From: Endomychus coccineus
Lineage: Eukaryota; Arthropoda; Insecta; Coleoptera; Endomychidae
NCBI GenBank assembly: GCA_958510875.1
Contig: OY294067.1
Location: 99,988,010-100,052,009, forward strand
Reading direction: 5' to 3'
Length of the DNA stretch: 64,000 nt
Both the position numbers and the translations under genes were made by a program. Below the pieces are notes generated by a model that was not told the origin of the DNA, ran no database searches, and was given only the letters and a program-made list of their open reading frames with translations. Within the stretch, counting starts at the first letter, position 1, and the number at the start of each line of letters is the position of its first letter. Positions 34,538 through 49,424 of this stretch are shown piece by piece.

Positions 34538-37500
34538 TTTGCTGAATGTTATTGAGGTCACATCAAGTTCTTTATCGAAATGACACGCATTTACATATTT
34601 TCATTTGTGAATTTTGATAAAGATTCTAGAATAAGTATATTTTTATTTGCTCGCGATTTACGTCAGTTTATTATTTTTGTTTGTTGTTATAACACGCTTC
34701 ATCAACATCAACAATGATATCTCCAGACATGGCATGATCGAGAGGTTGAACATGATAAAACAAAGATTGACGCATGGACATACTAATACAAACAATCTAC
34801 TGAACCTCGACTCGATGATTGGCTAATTTTCTCAGTATCCTGCGTAAATAATTTAACTCGAATAAAAACATCGTAAATACTTACAAAGATAACGTGAGAA
34901 GTATTGAATACACAGATCACTGGGGTATTTTACTGTATAATGCAAGGTATTCTAGGGGAATTTCAGTTAATTTTTTATTTCAATGTTGTTCGATGAATTT
35001 GAAACATAAAGCTTCATGAGATTTTTGTATGGTCTTAAAAATCTTAACAATTTGGCAAACGTGCGTCAATTGCGAAATATATGGGCAATAGTAGGGCTTA
35101 TTTATCAAAACCAAATCTGAAAATGAACATCAACTTACACGGTCCGATATTACATTGGAAGATAAAATTAATTTTGATTCAGCAAAAAACGTAAGGAACG
35201 TTGTGTAAGAGGGACTTAGGCAAGTTCAAAATAGTAATGCTACAGAAATGTATTTCAAAATTATGGACTGTTCAATTGCTCCATTGATTGATAAAGACGA
35301 AAATTTTAACAATAGTATATATAAAATTTGGTATGCAAATCAATAATACGGGAGTAACAATAAAGGTTACAAGAAAATGACTTCGAACAAAAAAATATAC
35401 ATACATATTGCACTTGTATTTCATTCAATTATGCTTTTTTGGTTGGGTACCTTTCAATACAGAATAACAGTTGTGACGACATGAAATGAACGGAATTTCA
35501 TCTGAAATTTCAAGCCCTTTTTGATGAATTTAAAGGGAATTTCGGAAAAATCGCAGGCACCTCTGAATGATTTCCCGGGAATTACGGAAATTTCAGAGTA
35601 CAATTTTTTAGAGATTTCCTTTCGACTATATATACTTATTGTTACATCTAAAGCGTCAATATTGATTTTTTCCAAGATGAACCGAGAAGAGCTTTGAGAG
35701 AATAATTGCTGGCCGTTATAGTTGTTAAGTGGTGAAGGTTGGCATCGGAACTCATATCAAACATGGCAAATTAATCATGTCTCCGTATACACAGGAATTG
35801 AGAAATCGATAGTGATTTTTTTTAAATCGTTATAAATTCTAATCAAAATTTTACTGCACTTAACATTTTTTACTGATCTAAAGGTATGTTTTATTCGATC
35901 TCTGGGGAGAAGTTGATAAGTATGAATATGACCTCGTATTGGAGTAAACGTTATGCCAAGCAAAATAATCAGGAAAAATTTTGATTCAGAACAATAAAAG
36001 TCTTTTTCTATTTTTTCTAATTTATCTTCATATATAAGAACTTTCTGAATAGATCTCATTAATACTTATATCTATTATATTTTCATATTTACATACATTC
36101 TTGATTCTCTCATTTATTCTCTTATTGAAGTTTGAAATTACGGTTTGATAGGGATATTTAACCAGGTGATTTGAGAATAGCACGAAATAATTGATAACTC
36201 AATTCAATCATCGGATATCAATTTCTGGCACATGTGATCAATGTATGAACCCGAATCAAACACCTGTATCCTGATGAGTAAAATAGCAAACATTCGATAG
36301 TAGCCCCCGATACCACCTCACAGTTACATCATCATAAAGCGCTAAAAACTAGTCTATGAACTACATCCCTGAATAAAAGTTATATAAATAGGGATAATTC
36401 CGCTTATGGCTACATCCACAAGTCACTTCTGCACCATATGATACCATTCAATAATTTTGATATTAGCACATGGAAAAAAGTTCAGTAATGATAATAATCA
36501 TTATAAAGAGGAAGTTATCCTATTGATAGTCTATTTGTATTAAATATAGGGATATAAGCCGCCGTGTTACTTGCTGTAAACGCTGTAATGACGATCTGTG
36601 TTGAACAGGAACTCTCACCAATTAGCTTCGTTGTCTCATACAATGATGTAACATGTCCAAAAATAGCTGGTGCGCTAGTGGATTGTAGAAACCGAAACTG
36701 CGGAAATAAGAAGATACCTTTCTGTGATACCCTCTTCAACTCAATGATAATGTATCGCAAACGAAGGGCAGAAATTTTCAAAAGCCATAACATCCGAATT
36801 GTTATATAATTTGCCGAATGTTATTGAGGTCACATTAAGTTCTTTATCGGAATGACACGCAGTTACATATTTTTATTTGTGAATATTGATAATTCTAGAA
36901 TAAGTATATACTAATTTGCTTCGTGGCTTACGTCAGCTTATTATTTTTGTTATTGTTATAACATGTTTCTACATCAACAATGATATCTCCAGTTATGCCA
37001 TAATCGACAGATTTAATATGATAAAGCAAAGATTAACGCATGGACACACTAATACAAACACTCTACTGAAATACATCGACAGATCATTGGCTAATTTTCT
37101 CAGCATCCTGCGTAAATAGTTCAACTCGAACAAAAAAATCGTAAATACTTACAAAGATAACGTGAGAAGTGTTGAATACATAGATCACTGGGGTATTAAT
37201 TTATAAGGCAAGGAATTGTAGGGGAATTTCATTGATATTCCATTTCAATGTTGTTCGATCAATTTGGAACATAACGCTTCATGAGATTCTCGGATTCTTC
37301 TAAAAATCTTTACAATTTGACAAATGTGCACCAATTGCAAAATATGGATATGGCAATAAGAGGGCATATTATCAAAAACATCTAGAAATAAATATCAACT
37401 TACAAGGCCGGTATTACCCTGGAAGGCAAATTCAATTCAGCAAGAAAAATAAAGGACGTTGGGCAATCTTGACTTGATGGAGTTCAAAATAGTAATGCTA

Positions 37501-38031
37501 CAGAAATATATATCAAAATTTTGGACTATTCGATTGCTCTATTTATTGATAAAGACGAAAGTTAGAATAATAGAATATATAAAATTAGGTATGCAAATCA
37601 ATTATACGGGAGTCACAATAAAGCTTACAAGGAAATAATTTTAAACGAAATTGTTAACAAAATTTTTAACGGTTAGGTACTTTTTAATACAGAATAACAT
37701 TTGTGACGTTACAAAGCGAATGGAATTTTACCTGGAATTTCAAGCTCTCTTTGATGAATTAATGGGAATTTCTAAAAAATTGTAGGCAACTCTGGATAGT
37801 TTCCAGGATATTTCAAAAGTTCTGGATTATGACGAGGAATTGAAGGTTCCTGGGGAATTACGGAAATTTCAGTGTATAATTTGTTTTAGTGTTTTCCCCT
37901 CGACTACGTATGGATATATTTATTATTACATCTGAAGCGTCGACATTGATTTTTTCCAAAGACGAACCGAAAAGAGCTGTAAGAGATTAATTGCGGGTCA
38001 TTTTAGTAGTGTGAAGGTTGGGAGTTCTATA

Positions 38032-38866
38032 ATTAGTCGAGTCATATTAGCAAAAAAGCTGGGAAAATTTGCGGGCAACTCCGATCGACTCCGGGTTTTT
38101 TGCAAAATTTTCCTGAACGGATTTACAACATTTCCGAAAAAAGACTAATATGTGCTTTTTCATTTTTCAATTGTTATAGAGGAAAATAGCCAATTTTCAT
38201 GGCCGAAAAATTAGGAAATTTCTAAAATTCCGAAATCATGCCAACGATGGCTGGAAATGCCCACTCGTAATATTGTCCAAACGCAAATTGGTATCTATGA
38301 AAAAAAAATTGAGAAAACAAGTTTTTTTCAAAATATCTGTGTTGATATGGAACAATAGAAAAGAATATAAATACAATTCGTAATAAGTGGATGTAAAAAA
38401 AATTAATTTGTGGATGAACAATTAATTATTAATTAATTATTCCAGAAAATGATAAGTTTAAAAAAATGTCGTTTACACAACGAACACAATTACACAAAAA
38501 AAACAATAAAATTCAACAGCCACGTGCTCAATCACCTCTAAAACCCCCGAGTACAGTTTTTTAGACATTTCCGTTAAGAATTGCAAAATTTCCGCGTTTT
38601 GTTCATCAACATTGGCCAATAACTGGCCAATAAATCCAAAAATGGAAAATCCTACTCCGGAATCGTTATCAGCGACCTCTAACATTGGCCATTTTCCTCT
38701 ATATTCCTCTATAACAATTGAAAAATGGAAAAGCACATATCAGTTTTTTTTCGGGAATGTCTTAATTCCGTCCAGGAAAATTTTGCAAAAAAACCGGAGT
38801 CGATCGGAGTTGCCCTCAAATTTTCCCAGCCTTTATACTTTTTTCGTCTAATTTGACCCGACTAAA
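38032..38866. mobile_element. 835-bp MITE with long terminal inverted repeats and TA duplication, inside tandem unit 2
   Basis: Inverted ends of about 165 bp (ttagtcgRgtcaWattag, then aaaatttgNgggcaactccg and aaaattttcctg) flank an AT-rich non-coding centre. TA occurs on both sides (38030-38031 and 38867-38868). The equivalent place in unit 4-like sequence near 40935 is uninterrupted. TA target use points to a Tc1/mariner-type source. Confidence 0.75.
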
Positions 38867-41800
38867 TAGTTGGCATCGGAACTCATATCAAATATAGCAA
38901 ATTAATTATGTCTCTGTATTCACAAGCATTGAGAAATCGATCATGATTTCTTTAACTAGTATCGCATTCTTAACAAAACTGTACTGCATTTAAACTTTTT
39001 TACTGATCTAAAGGTGTGTTTCATTCGATCTTTTGAAAGAGATTGCTAAGAACAAATGTGACCTGGTGCTGGAGTGCATGTTATGCCGAGCAAAATAAAC
39101 AATGAACAATTTTGATTCAGAACAATAAAAATATGTTCCTATTCATTCAAATTTATATCAATGCTTCATATAAAAAAACTTTTGGAATAGGTAACATTAA
39201 CAATCATATGTAATATATTTTCATATTTACGTATACGTTCCTGTTGTTGAAGTTTGAAATTGCAGTCAACAGTTTGATAGCGAAAATTATTTAACGAGGT
39301 GATCTAGGAATAGCACGAAATAATAGATAACTTAATTCAAACATCAAATATCAATTACAGGAATATGTGATCAACGTGTGAATTTGAATCAAACACCTGT
39401 AGCTATCGATTCCACCACACAGTTACATCATAATGAAGAGCCAAAAACTCGTACATGGACTATATCCCTGGAAAAAAGTTATACAGCTAGGGATTATTCC
39501 GCTTATGGCTACATTCACAAGTTACTTCTGCAAGATATGATACTATTCCATAATTTTGATAGTTCTCCTATTGATAGTTTACTTGTACTAAATATAGGTA
39601 TATAAGCCGTCGTTTTAGTTTATGTAAAAGCTGTGATGACGATCTGTGTTGAACTTGAAACTCGCAATGGTTAGATTCGTTGTCCCTTTTATTAATAAAA
39701 CATGCATAGAAATAGCGAGTGTGCTAGTGAATTGTAGATACCGAAATTGCGGAAATAATATAGGTTACTTTTCAGTGATACCCTCTTCAACTCAATGATA
39801 ATATATCGCACACCAAGGGCAGAAATGTTTATAAAACCATATCATCGAATTTGTTATATAATTTGCCGGATGCCGAATTAATTAAGGTTCTTTATCGAAA
39901 TGACACGCATTTACATATTTTTATTTATGAATTTTGATAATCCTAGAATACGTTTATCTTTATTCGCTTCGTGATTCACGTCAGTTTATTATTTTTGTTA
40001 GTTGTTATGACATCAACAATGAAATATCCAGTCATGGCATGATCTAAAGATTCAATATGATAAAACAAAGATTGACGCATGGACACACTAATACAAACAA
40101 TCTACTGAACTAATTATTCGAGAGATAATTGGGTAATTTTCTCAACATCCTGCGTAAATAGTTCAACTCGAACAAACACATCGAAATACTTACAAAGATA
40201 ATGTGAGAAGTGGTGAATATACAGATCACTGGGGTATTCTAGTGTATAAGGTGAGGAATTGAAGGGGAATTTCAGTGAATTTCCATTTCAATGTTGTTCG
40301 GTGAATTTGTAACATGTACCGCATAATGTTTCAAGCGATTCTCGGATTTTCATAAGAATCTTCACAATTTGACAAACGTGTGCCAATTGCAAAATATGGA
40401 TATGGTAATAGTAGGACATATTATCAAAACGAATTTAAAGACAAACTTCAACGTACAAAGGCCGGTATTACTCTGAAAGATAAAATTAATTCAGCAAGAA
40501 AAATGAGGAACGTTGTGCTAGAGTGACTTGGTCAAGTTCAAAATCTAATGCTACAGCAATATATTTCAAAATTATGGACTATTCAATTGCTCTATTGACA
40601 AAGACGAAAGTTCGAACAATAGAATATACAAAATTTGGTCACAATAAAGCTCACAAGGAAAGGATGTTCAACAAAAAGATGTACATACATATTGCACTAA
40701 TTAGTGTATTTCATTCAATTATAATTTTTCGGTTGGGTACCTCTCTTAATACAGAATGAAAGTTGTGATGTTACAAAACGAATGGAATTTTTTCTGGAAC
40801 AATTACGAGGAATTTCAAAAAATTTGCAGGCAACTCTGGGGCGTGGACATTGATATTTCCAAGGAAGAAACGAGAAGAGCTTTGAGAGATTAATTGCTGG
40901 CCATTTTGGTTATGTGAAGGTTGGGAGCTTTATACAGTTGGCATCGGAACTCATGTCAAATATGGTAAATTAATCATGTATTCGTATACTCAGGCATTGA
41001 GAAATCGATGCGGATTTTTATTTACTCGTATATAATATAGCTAAGGCTCGTTTTCATCTGAATGGTTTTGTGAATCGTTATAATTCTGTTATTTAGAGAA
41101 TACAGTGCATGTGCCGGAGTCATCATTAGCCATTTTGATTCGGAACAATAATTTGCTTGATGTAAAAGCTGTGGTGACGATATATATTGAACATGAACTC
41201 AATTACATTGTCTCATATATCAATGTACCATGTCCAAAAATTGCTGATGTGATAGTGGGTTGTAGAAACCCAAATTGCGGAAATAACAAGATGTTTTTGA
41301 GTTATACGCTCTTCAACTCAATGATAATGTATTGCACAACATAGGAATAAATATTTATAAACCATATCATCGAATTTTTTATATAATTTTCTAAATGTAA
41401 TTGAGGTCACATCAATTTCTTTATCGAAATGACACGCATTTATCCATTTTTATTTGTGTATTTTTATAATTTCAGAATAATTATATTTATATCCGCTTCG
41501 CGATTTTCGTCAGTTTATTATTTTTGTTGTTGTTGTTCTGCATCAACAATGATATATCCAGACATGGCATGATCGAGAGATTGAATATGATAAAACAAAG
41601 ATTGACGCAAGAACACCCTAATACAAACAATCTACTGAACTCATTCTCCGACAGATGATTGCTAATTTTCTCAGCATCCTGCATAAATAGTTTTATTGTA
41701 TAAGACAAGAAATTGCATAGGAATTCTATTGAATTTCTATTTCAATGTTGTTTGATGAATTTGGAACATATATAGGATAATATTTCTTGAGATCCTCGGA

Positions 41801-42109
41801 TCCTCTTAAGAATCTTCACAATTCAGCCAACGTGCGCCAATTGGAAAATATATGGCTATAGTAGAGTATATTGATACTCTTATCAGAAACAAATCTAAAG
41901 ATAAACATTAACTCACAATGTCTGATGTTACTTTGAAGATAAAATGAATTTCAATTCAGCAAGGAAATAAGGAATATTTGTGAAATTGATAATAGTAATG
42001 CTACACAAATATATTACAAAATAATGAACTATTCAATTACTCTATTGATTGATGAAGACGGAAGATTGAATAATAGAATATGCAAAATTTGGTATTAGTA
42101 CAGTCGCTG

Positions 42110-44335
42110 AAAGAAAGAAATCCAGCGCATATCGCTTGAAAAATGAAGGTGTAAATTTTGTATGCTTTTATATGTATTTTGATGCGCTGAAAACGGGAAA
42201 AATAAAGAAAAAAATCCTACAAGTTAGCAGAAATATAAGTCATTTCGATGTTACAGTCTTGAGATATGAGCAAAATAGTGTTTTTTTAGAGGAATACAAA
42301 TGTTTTTTTTCTCATTCCACTATTGACCAAAAAAATATTCTATTCAAATTGAAATATATTTTTTTGTAAACTTTCTACGTTGTTTTGCTTTTTCTTTTTA
42401 TCTTTCATTTTGGCTCCACAATCGGCCATTTCCAAAAATCCATAAAACTGAGGTTGCCAGCCAAAAAATGAACTTATCGACAAGAAAAAAAATTCTCCTG
42501 TAGATCTCAACAAATGTGATACAAAACATCCTTCAATACTGTTTTTGGGGCTTAAAAAAAATGAAGGACAACTTTGAAAATTTTGGACCTCGGAAAATGT
42601 ACAAATTGTTTAGGTTAAAAATTTTTTAGGATGATCAAATCTCAGGTTCTGTTAAAGCATTTCACGACGCGTATTTTACGCTGAAGAAAACTTTTCTAAG
42701 TTGAGTAGAAGTTGAGATATCGATATAAATGTGTTTGGGCCTCCCCAGAACCCAATTTTGGGCCTATAGAAAAAAATTGGAGATCGTTGGAAAGTAGACA
42801 AATTCTCTAATCTAAATTCATCTGCCGTGTTAGTAGATTTCAACTAGTTTGATTAGAATCAAAATAACTGATAAATGATCACATCAATCTTAAATAATAT
42901 TATTGCACATTGAACAATGAATAATTTGTTTTAACCTTTCCCTTCAACGCTTTAAAACATTATACTTTAAGTCATTGTGAGTTTATACAAATATACAATA
43001 ACCATTACAGGTTCAAAAAATAAGAAATTTCGACCCAATAAATTAATATACGTAAGTATGATGAGTCATCGATTAGTTTTCCGATTCTTTTGAATATACT
43101 AATAATTTGAAGTTTATGGCGGTCATCTGAAAATGCATTTACATTTGTTAAATATGATTCTTGACAAGAAAAATAATTTAAATTGAACATAACAATGTGC
43201 AATAATAATATTTTAAATTGAAGTGATCATTTTTGAGTTATTTTGATACTAATCAAGTTTTAAGTATTCAAATTTTTTTTTAATTTCAATTTACTAGTTG
43301 AAATCTACTATTACGGCAGATAAGCGGTATAGAAATTTAGGCCGCTGTATTATTTTACACGTGATTTTTGTATGTCAACGCGCTCTATATTCGTGATGGC
43401 GATAGTTACGAGGTCTCATTTTTGGATTTAGATCAGAAAATTTGTCTACTTTCCAACTATCTCCATTTTTTTTCTATAGGCCCAAAATTGGGTATTGAAG
43501 GATGTTTTGTATCACATTTGTTGAGATCTATAGAAGAATTTTTTTTTCTTGTTGATAAGTTCATTTTTTGGATGGCAACCTCAGTTTTAGGGATTTTTGG
43601 AAATGGCCGATTGTGGAGCCAAAATGAAAGATAAAAATTAAACAAAACACCCTAGAAAGCTTGTAAAAAATATATTTCAATTTGAATAGAATATTTTTTT
43701 GGTCAATATTCGAATGAGAAGAAAAAACATTTGTATTCCCCTAAAAAAATACTATTTTGCTCATATCTCAAGACTGTAACATCGAAATGACTTATGTTTC
43801 CGCTCAAACGATGCGTTTTCACTTTTTGTACAATTTATCTCTCGACGTGTTTTTCCATTTGGGCCACCGTTTTCTTTTTAAACGCAAAAAATATGAAAAT
43901 CGTATTTTTTCGCGCCAAAAAATGGCCGTAACTTTTGAAGCTAGCTTGTAAGAGTTTTTTCATCATTTTTACCGTTTTCAGCGCATCAAAATACATATAA
44001 AAACATACCAAATTTACACCTTCATTTTTTAAGCGATATGCGCTGATATCTCAAGACCATAATCTCAAAATATATTTTACTTCATTTCAAACGATACGTT
44101 TCCACTTTTTCTACGATTTGTTTCGACATGTTATTCCTTTTGGGCCACCGTTTTATTTTAAAACGCAAAAAACATGAAAATCGTCTTTTTTTCGCGCCAA
44201 AACATGCCCGTAACTTTTGAAGCTTACTTGTAGGAATTTTTTAATTATATTTACCGTTTTCAGCACACCGGAATGCATATAAGAAAACTGCAAATTCACA
44301 CCTCCAATTTTTTTTCCTTAATTTTTCCTCTGATG
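42110..44335. repeat. 2-kb palindrome inserted in tandem unit 4
   Basis: Left arm 42112-42960 pairs with 43190-44042, centre near 43075. The left arm lacks about 150 bp present on the right. Beyond the right arm, 44046-44310 is a second, direct copy of 43775-44035, so one arm end is tandemly duplicated. Unit-4 sequence stops at about 42105 and resumes at about 44343 (tacgggagtcacaataa). No coding content. Confidence 0.75.
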
Positions 44336-44369
44336 ACTGGCCTATATGTACGGGAGTCACAATAACGGT

Positions 44370-46490
44370 TACAAGAAAATAATATAATACTTATTTGCTA
44401 AGCTTACACATGATATTCAAAAGAAATCAATCTTCTTGATACAAAGATGTTCTTTCTTCAGCTCCTCATTAGTGAACATTACGAGGCGTGATTAGAATAA
44501 CAAGGTAATTAACGTTAACCGTTTCCATTGTATTGAACGTTAGTGCAAACGATATTTTAGGAGAAATTGACCGAATCTTTTATACATTACGTGATAAATG
44601 ACTCAAGAAAATGCTTATGTATTTCTAAGAGAAACAAAAGCACATGAAAGGCAAATTCATACTAATAATAAAGTAATGAAGACATCTCGAAAAATGTGGA
44701 CATAAAGAAATATTTAGAAATGGAAATATCATATTTTAAACCTTTTTAAAGTAAAGATATAAGTGAGTCTGCAAATTCAGGTCTCGATGTCGACATGGAC
44801 GAATCAACAGACCATGAAATAGATTCCGAAATCACAAGACAGCAAGAAAAACCTGAAAATTGTTTGCAGAAACAGATTTTAATAATGATTTATCTCGAAT
44901 AGTGAAGTTAGACAAGTCCTCGGAGAACTGTTCCCACTATAGTGAACTTTGGTACAAAGAATAATTTAGGAATAATGGACCGACTATATTTCATACATTA
45001 CGTGATGAATGACTTAAGAAAAATTGTTATACCATTAATATAGAAATGAAGACGTCTCCAAAAATGTGGAGAAGAAAGAATAAATAATGCAAAATACTTA
45101 GAAATCGAAATGATATATCTTTATATACTACTCCAAGTAAAAACTTGAACTCGACGTAGACGAACCAACAGATTATAAAATAGATTCCGAAATCACAAGA
45201 GACCAAGAAGTTGAACATTGTTTGCAGACCCAGAAATTAGGTAAGTTCTCGAAATGTCTATTATAAAGAAGATGGTACTAATTTGATAGAGTTTTCACAC
45301 AAAAAAAAAATCGACAGTAAATTTTCATAAAAATGAATTTGTTCCAAAATAAAACGGATGCAATAAAACATCGAGTTATTGTTGGGGACTCAGTGGCAAC
45401 GACGGAAAAGTGAACAGTAACAGGCTAAGAATGTTCATAATTTAGAAAAAAATAAATGTAGCAAAACAAAAATTGAAAAGAAAATAGGTAAAAGACCAAA
45501 CCCAAGAAAAAGTTTCACCAAAAATCTAAAAATGAATGTTCTGGAAACGATAATGCTATCGATACCGTTAATAACATGGAGGATGGAACGAATAATAATA
45601 TGATTCGAAACCATTCAACGAATACAGTTAAAAATTGAGAAAGATGAGGTCAATGAAAATATATGATGAATTAGTAGTTACTGAGGTGGGAACCTTGTAT
45701 ATTGACTGGGTCCGCTATTATGCAGTTTCAATATGAGAAAGATTGGTTCATCGAAAAGGTGCTGGGAAAATGCGAGATGAATATATTCGTATGACCAGAG
45801 ATACCGGACTTCGCCACAGTGAAACAAAAGTATATTCATTACGATCCAATGAGTCGTTTGGGTTCCAACCACGGTTACAATCATTCCAGCTAAAACAGGG
45901 TTTATTTTCGAATCTTAATATAAAACGATATAAGAAAAAATGGTAAGGTCCCTCTAATCGAGATAGATTAGTAACATCACAAACTAATAGGTCTAGACAG
46001 CCGTTCGCTCTGCCCATAGAGCTCATCAGTAGAACGAGAAATATTGTAATTGACTGAACGGTTTATCGAAAGTACCTATATATAATCGACCGAATTATTC
46101 AACGTTAGGAATGATACAAGATAATTTGACTTCTTAATACATTAGGTAAAACGAAAACATTTTTTTACTTATTATTATTGAATAATATTTTGAGTGGTAT
46201 CCTATATTTTATATGTTTTTTGTGGAAATTTGTGTAAGAAAACAGTTTTAAGTTTGCTTCTCGACATTACAATGGAAAAGAGACCCAGGCAGCTTATTTC
46301 AATTTATCTCTCTAGTATTTCTCGCCAAAGAACATTTAGTTGTTTTGTAGGTACGTCAATTTTTTCCAATTTGACTTGAGTAAAAAATGTATTTTAACTT
46401 TCATAATTTTTTTTCTTAATACATATTTTAAATGATAGTTTTTGACAGAAAGATATACTTACGTATTTCACTATTGAGTGTATTTATTAT
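44370..46490 (+). other. non-array sequence with a duplicated protein-like block
   Basis: It separates two landmarks that are adjacent in other tandem units. Two copies, offset about 414 bp (44530-44880 and 44940-45245), share acattacgtgatRaatgac, aaatgtgga and atagattccgaaatcacaag. In both, a frame reads an acidic peptide ending DSEITR.Q followed by CLQ.Q, suggesting a decayed gene; the family is unknown. The rest has no recognised motif. Confidence 0.4.
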
Positions 46491-46759
46491 ATCCAATTAT
46501 GATTTTCCGGGTACCTTTTAATTCAGAATAAGAGTTGTGACGTTACAAAACGACTGGAATTTCACCTGGAATTTCAAGCGTTCTTTGGTTAATTATGGCG
46601 AGTTGCAGGCAACTCAGAATAATATCCAGAGTATTTCAAAACTTTTGGAGTATGTCGAGGATTTGTAAATTTTCCCCCTCAACTATGTATGGATATATAT
46701 ATTGGTCTCGAAACCCATGGCAAATATGGAATATAGTGGGTTCAGATTGGTTTTTATTT

Positions 46760-47593
46760 CTATGTATGTAAGGATCATGGTATAATAATGTAAAATATAG
46801 GTATATTGATTTCTGCCTAACTCTAAGTAGATATTAATGTTCGAACTTCGTTTACTGAAATCTCATAGCTAAATAATTAACTCATTTTGACATGAAAATT
46901 GTTAAGCTCTACTTTATAATTTATATATAAATATATTATTCTTCAAAAATATTTCATCACATTTCCAGATGTTCATGTGTACCATCTTAGCATTGAAAAT
47001 TCTCAAGTATTTGTCATAATGTGAGAAATTGTACAAAACTTACAGAAGAAAAAATAGGTTTATTCCCACCATCATTTTCCAGTGTGATAAAGGTCAAAAT
47101 TGAAGTTTTCAAATTCACTGGAATAACTATTCATCTAATGAACCGAGGAGAAGAAGTTACGGTAATCTTTTGGCTGATAGTCGATCTGTGAACGATTATA
47201 TGGTTTATCATTTACAGATTTTAAGTGGAGCAAAAAGTTGCACTATCGTTCAGTAGCGGTCGGCATCAATATTACACGGTCGTTATCGAATTATAGAAAC
47301 AATTGAATCGATTCACCAAATAATTTAGATCGATTCATTTTTCCTTATACATCGACACCTATCAATCGATTTAGTGTTTGCATCGTTTCAAAATCGTCAA
47401 TAGTCAGTACCTGTGTACTTTTCGCCTGTACTCGACCCAGCTTTGACCTCAATTTTCGATGATTATATAGGAAAATATTAATGAAAAGATTCGAATCGCA
47501 GAACAATAATTTTTCGTGTAGTACCAGTATTTTTGCCAAAATTCTCAATATCATTCGAGAATATTTATTATACAGAATTTCATGTTTTTTCAG
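46760..47593. other. amy-2 upstream flank
   Basis: No TATA-type promoter I would defend. A pyrimidine tract ending ttttttcag at 47585-47593 abuts the ATG and could be the acceptor of a 5'-UTR intron, as proposed for amy-1. Confidence 0.4.
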
Positions 47594-47770
47594 ATGATGC
47601 AGTTGGGAATAATATTGATTCTCGCCTTTTTCGGCATAGTAGGGAGTCAGAAGGATCCACATTTTGTGAATAATAGGACCACCATAGTACAGTTATTTGA
47701 ATGGAAATGGGTTGACATAGCTAGAGAATGTGAGATTTTTTTACAACACAAAGGATATGGAGGAGTTCAG
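47594..47770 (+). CDS. alpha-amylase 2, exon 1 (residues 1-59)
   Basis: I chose [18 protein letters not shown] as signal peptide start. An upstream in-frame ATG at 47582 would add MFFQ but lies within the pyrimidine tract of a possible acceptor. Mature start QKDPHF, then QLFEWKW and GYGGVQ before donor gtgcgt, phase 0. NRT at 27-29 is shared with amy-1. Confidence 0.92.
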
Positions 47771-49197
<1,427 letters not shown>

Positions 49198-49219
49198 TAG
49201 ATTGATATCCTATTTGCAG

Positions 49220-49424
49220 GATTTATGCGGATGCTGTGATTAATCACATGACGAATAGGGATGGTGAAGGTACAGCTGGAAGCCCTGCAAATGCAACGAC
49301 TAAAACTTATCCAAGTGTACCTTATAGGAACGAAAATTTCCACCAATATCCTAAGCTGAACAATTACAGCGACGCTTTTGTTATAAGGAATTGGGAACTA
49401 GATGGACTGAGAGACTTAGATCAT
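49220..49424 (+). CDS. alpha-amylase 2, exon 3 (completes residue 108, then 109-176)
   Basis: 205 bp after a 68-bp intron. IYADAVINHM carries calcium ligand Asn116; RNWELDGLRDLDH carries Arg164 and Asp173. Both cysteines of the amy-1 pair are replaced here (HQYP for HQSC, IRNW for IRNC). NAT in the loop is a possible glycosylation site. Donor gtaagt, phase 0. Confidence 0.94.

Larger units (their letters stand above)
33990..46760 (+). repeat. degenerate tandem array, unit about 2.27 kb, unrecognised
   Basis: Ordered landmarks repeat head to tail: 'gcttaYggctacat' at about 34123, 36403 and 39498; 'ttgaggtcacat' at about 34551, 36820 and 41400; 'caacaatgatatctccag' at about 34710, 36976, 40013 and 41545; 'tcactggggtatt' at about 34919, 37185 and 40227; 'ggttgggtacct' near 35440 and 40733; 'ttggcatcggaactcat' at about 35739, 38870 and 40937. 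The spacing is 2280 bp for unit 1 and 2258 bp for unit 2 once an 837-bp insertion is removed. Unit 3 has an internal deletion and unit 4 is split by two insertions. Parts of each unit (near 36060, 39200) resemble the PLE family A terminal region. No conserved reading frame. Confidence 0.8.

Noticed and set aside
45743..46026. Overlapping frames on both strands
   Set aside because: Neither shows a family motif; they occur in the decayed insertion of the tandem array.
34120..46760. CRISPR-like or short satellite array
   Set aside because: Units are about 2.27 kb, diverged and without spacer structure; eukaryotic context.
47582..47593. Upstream ATG as amy-2 start
   Set aside because: It lies in a pyrimidine tract that looks like a splice acceptor, and the homologous amy-1 signal peptide fits the start at 47594 better. 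Not excluded.
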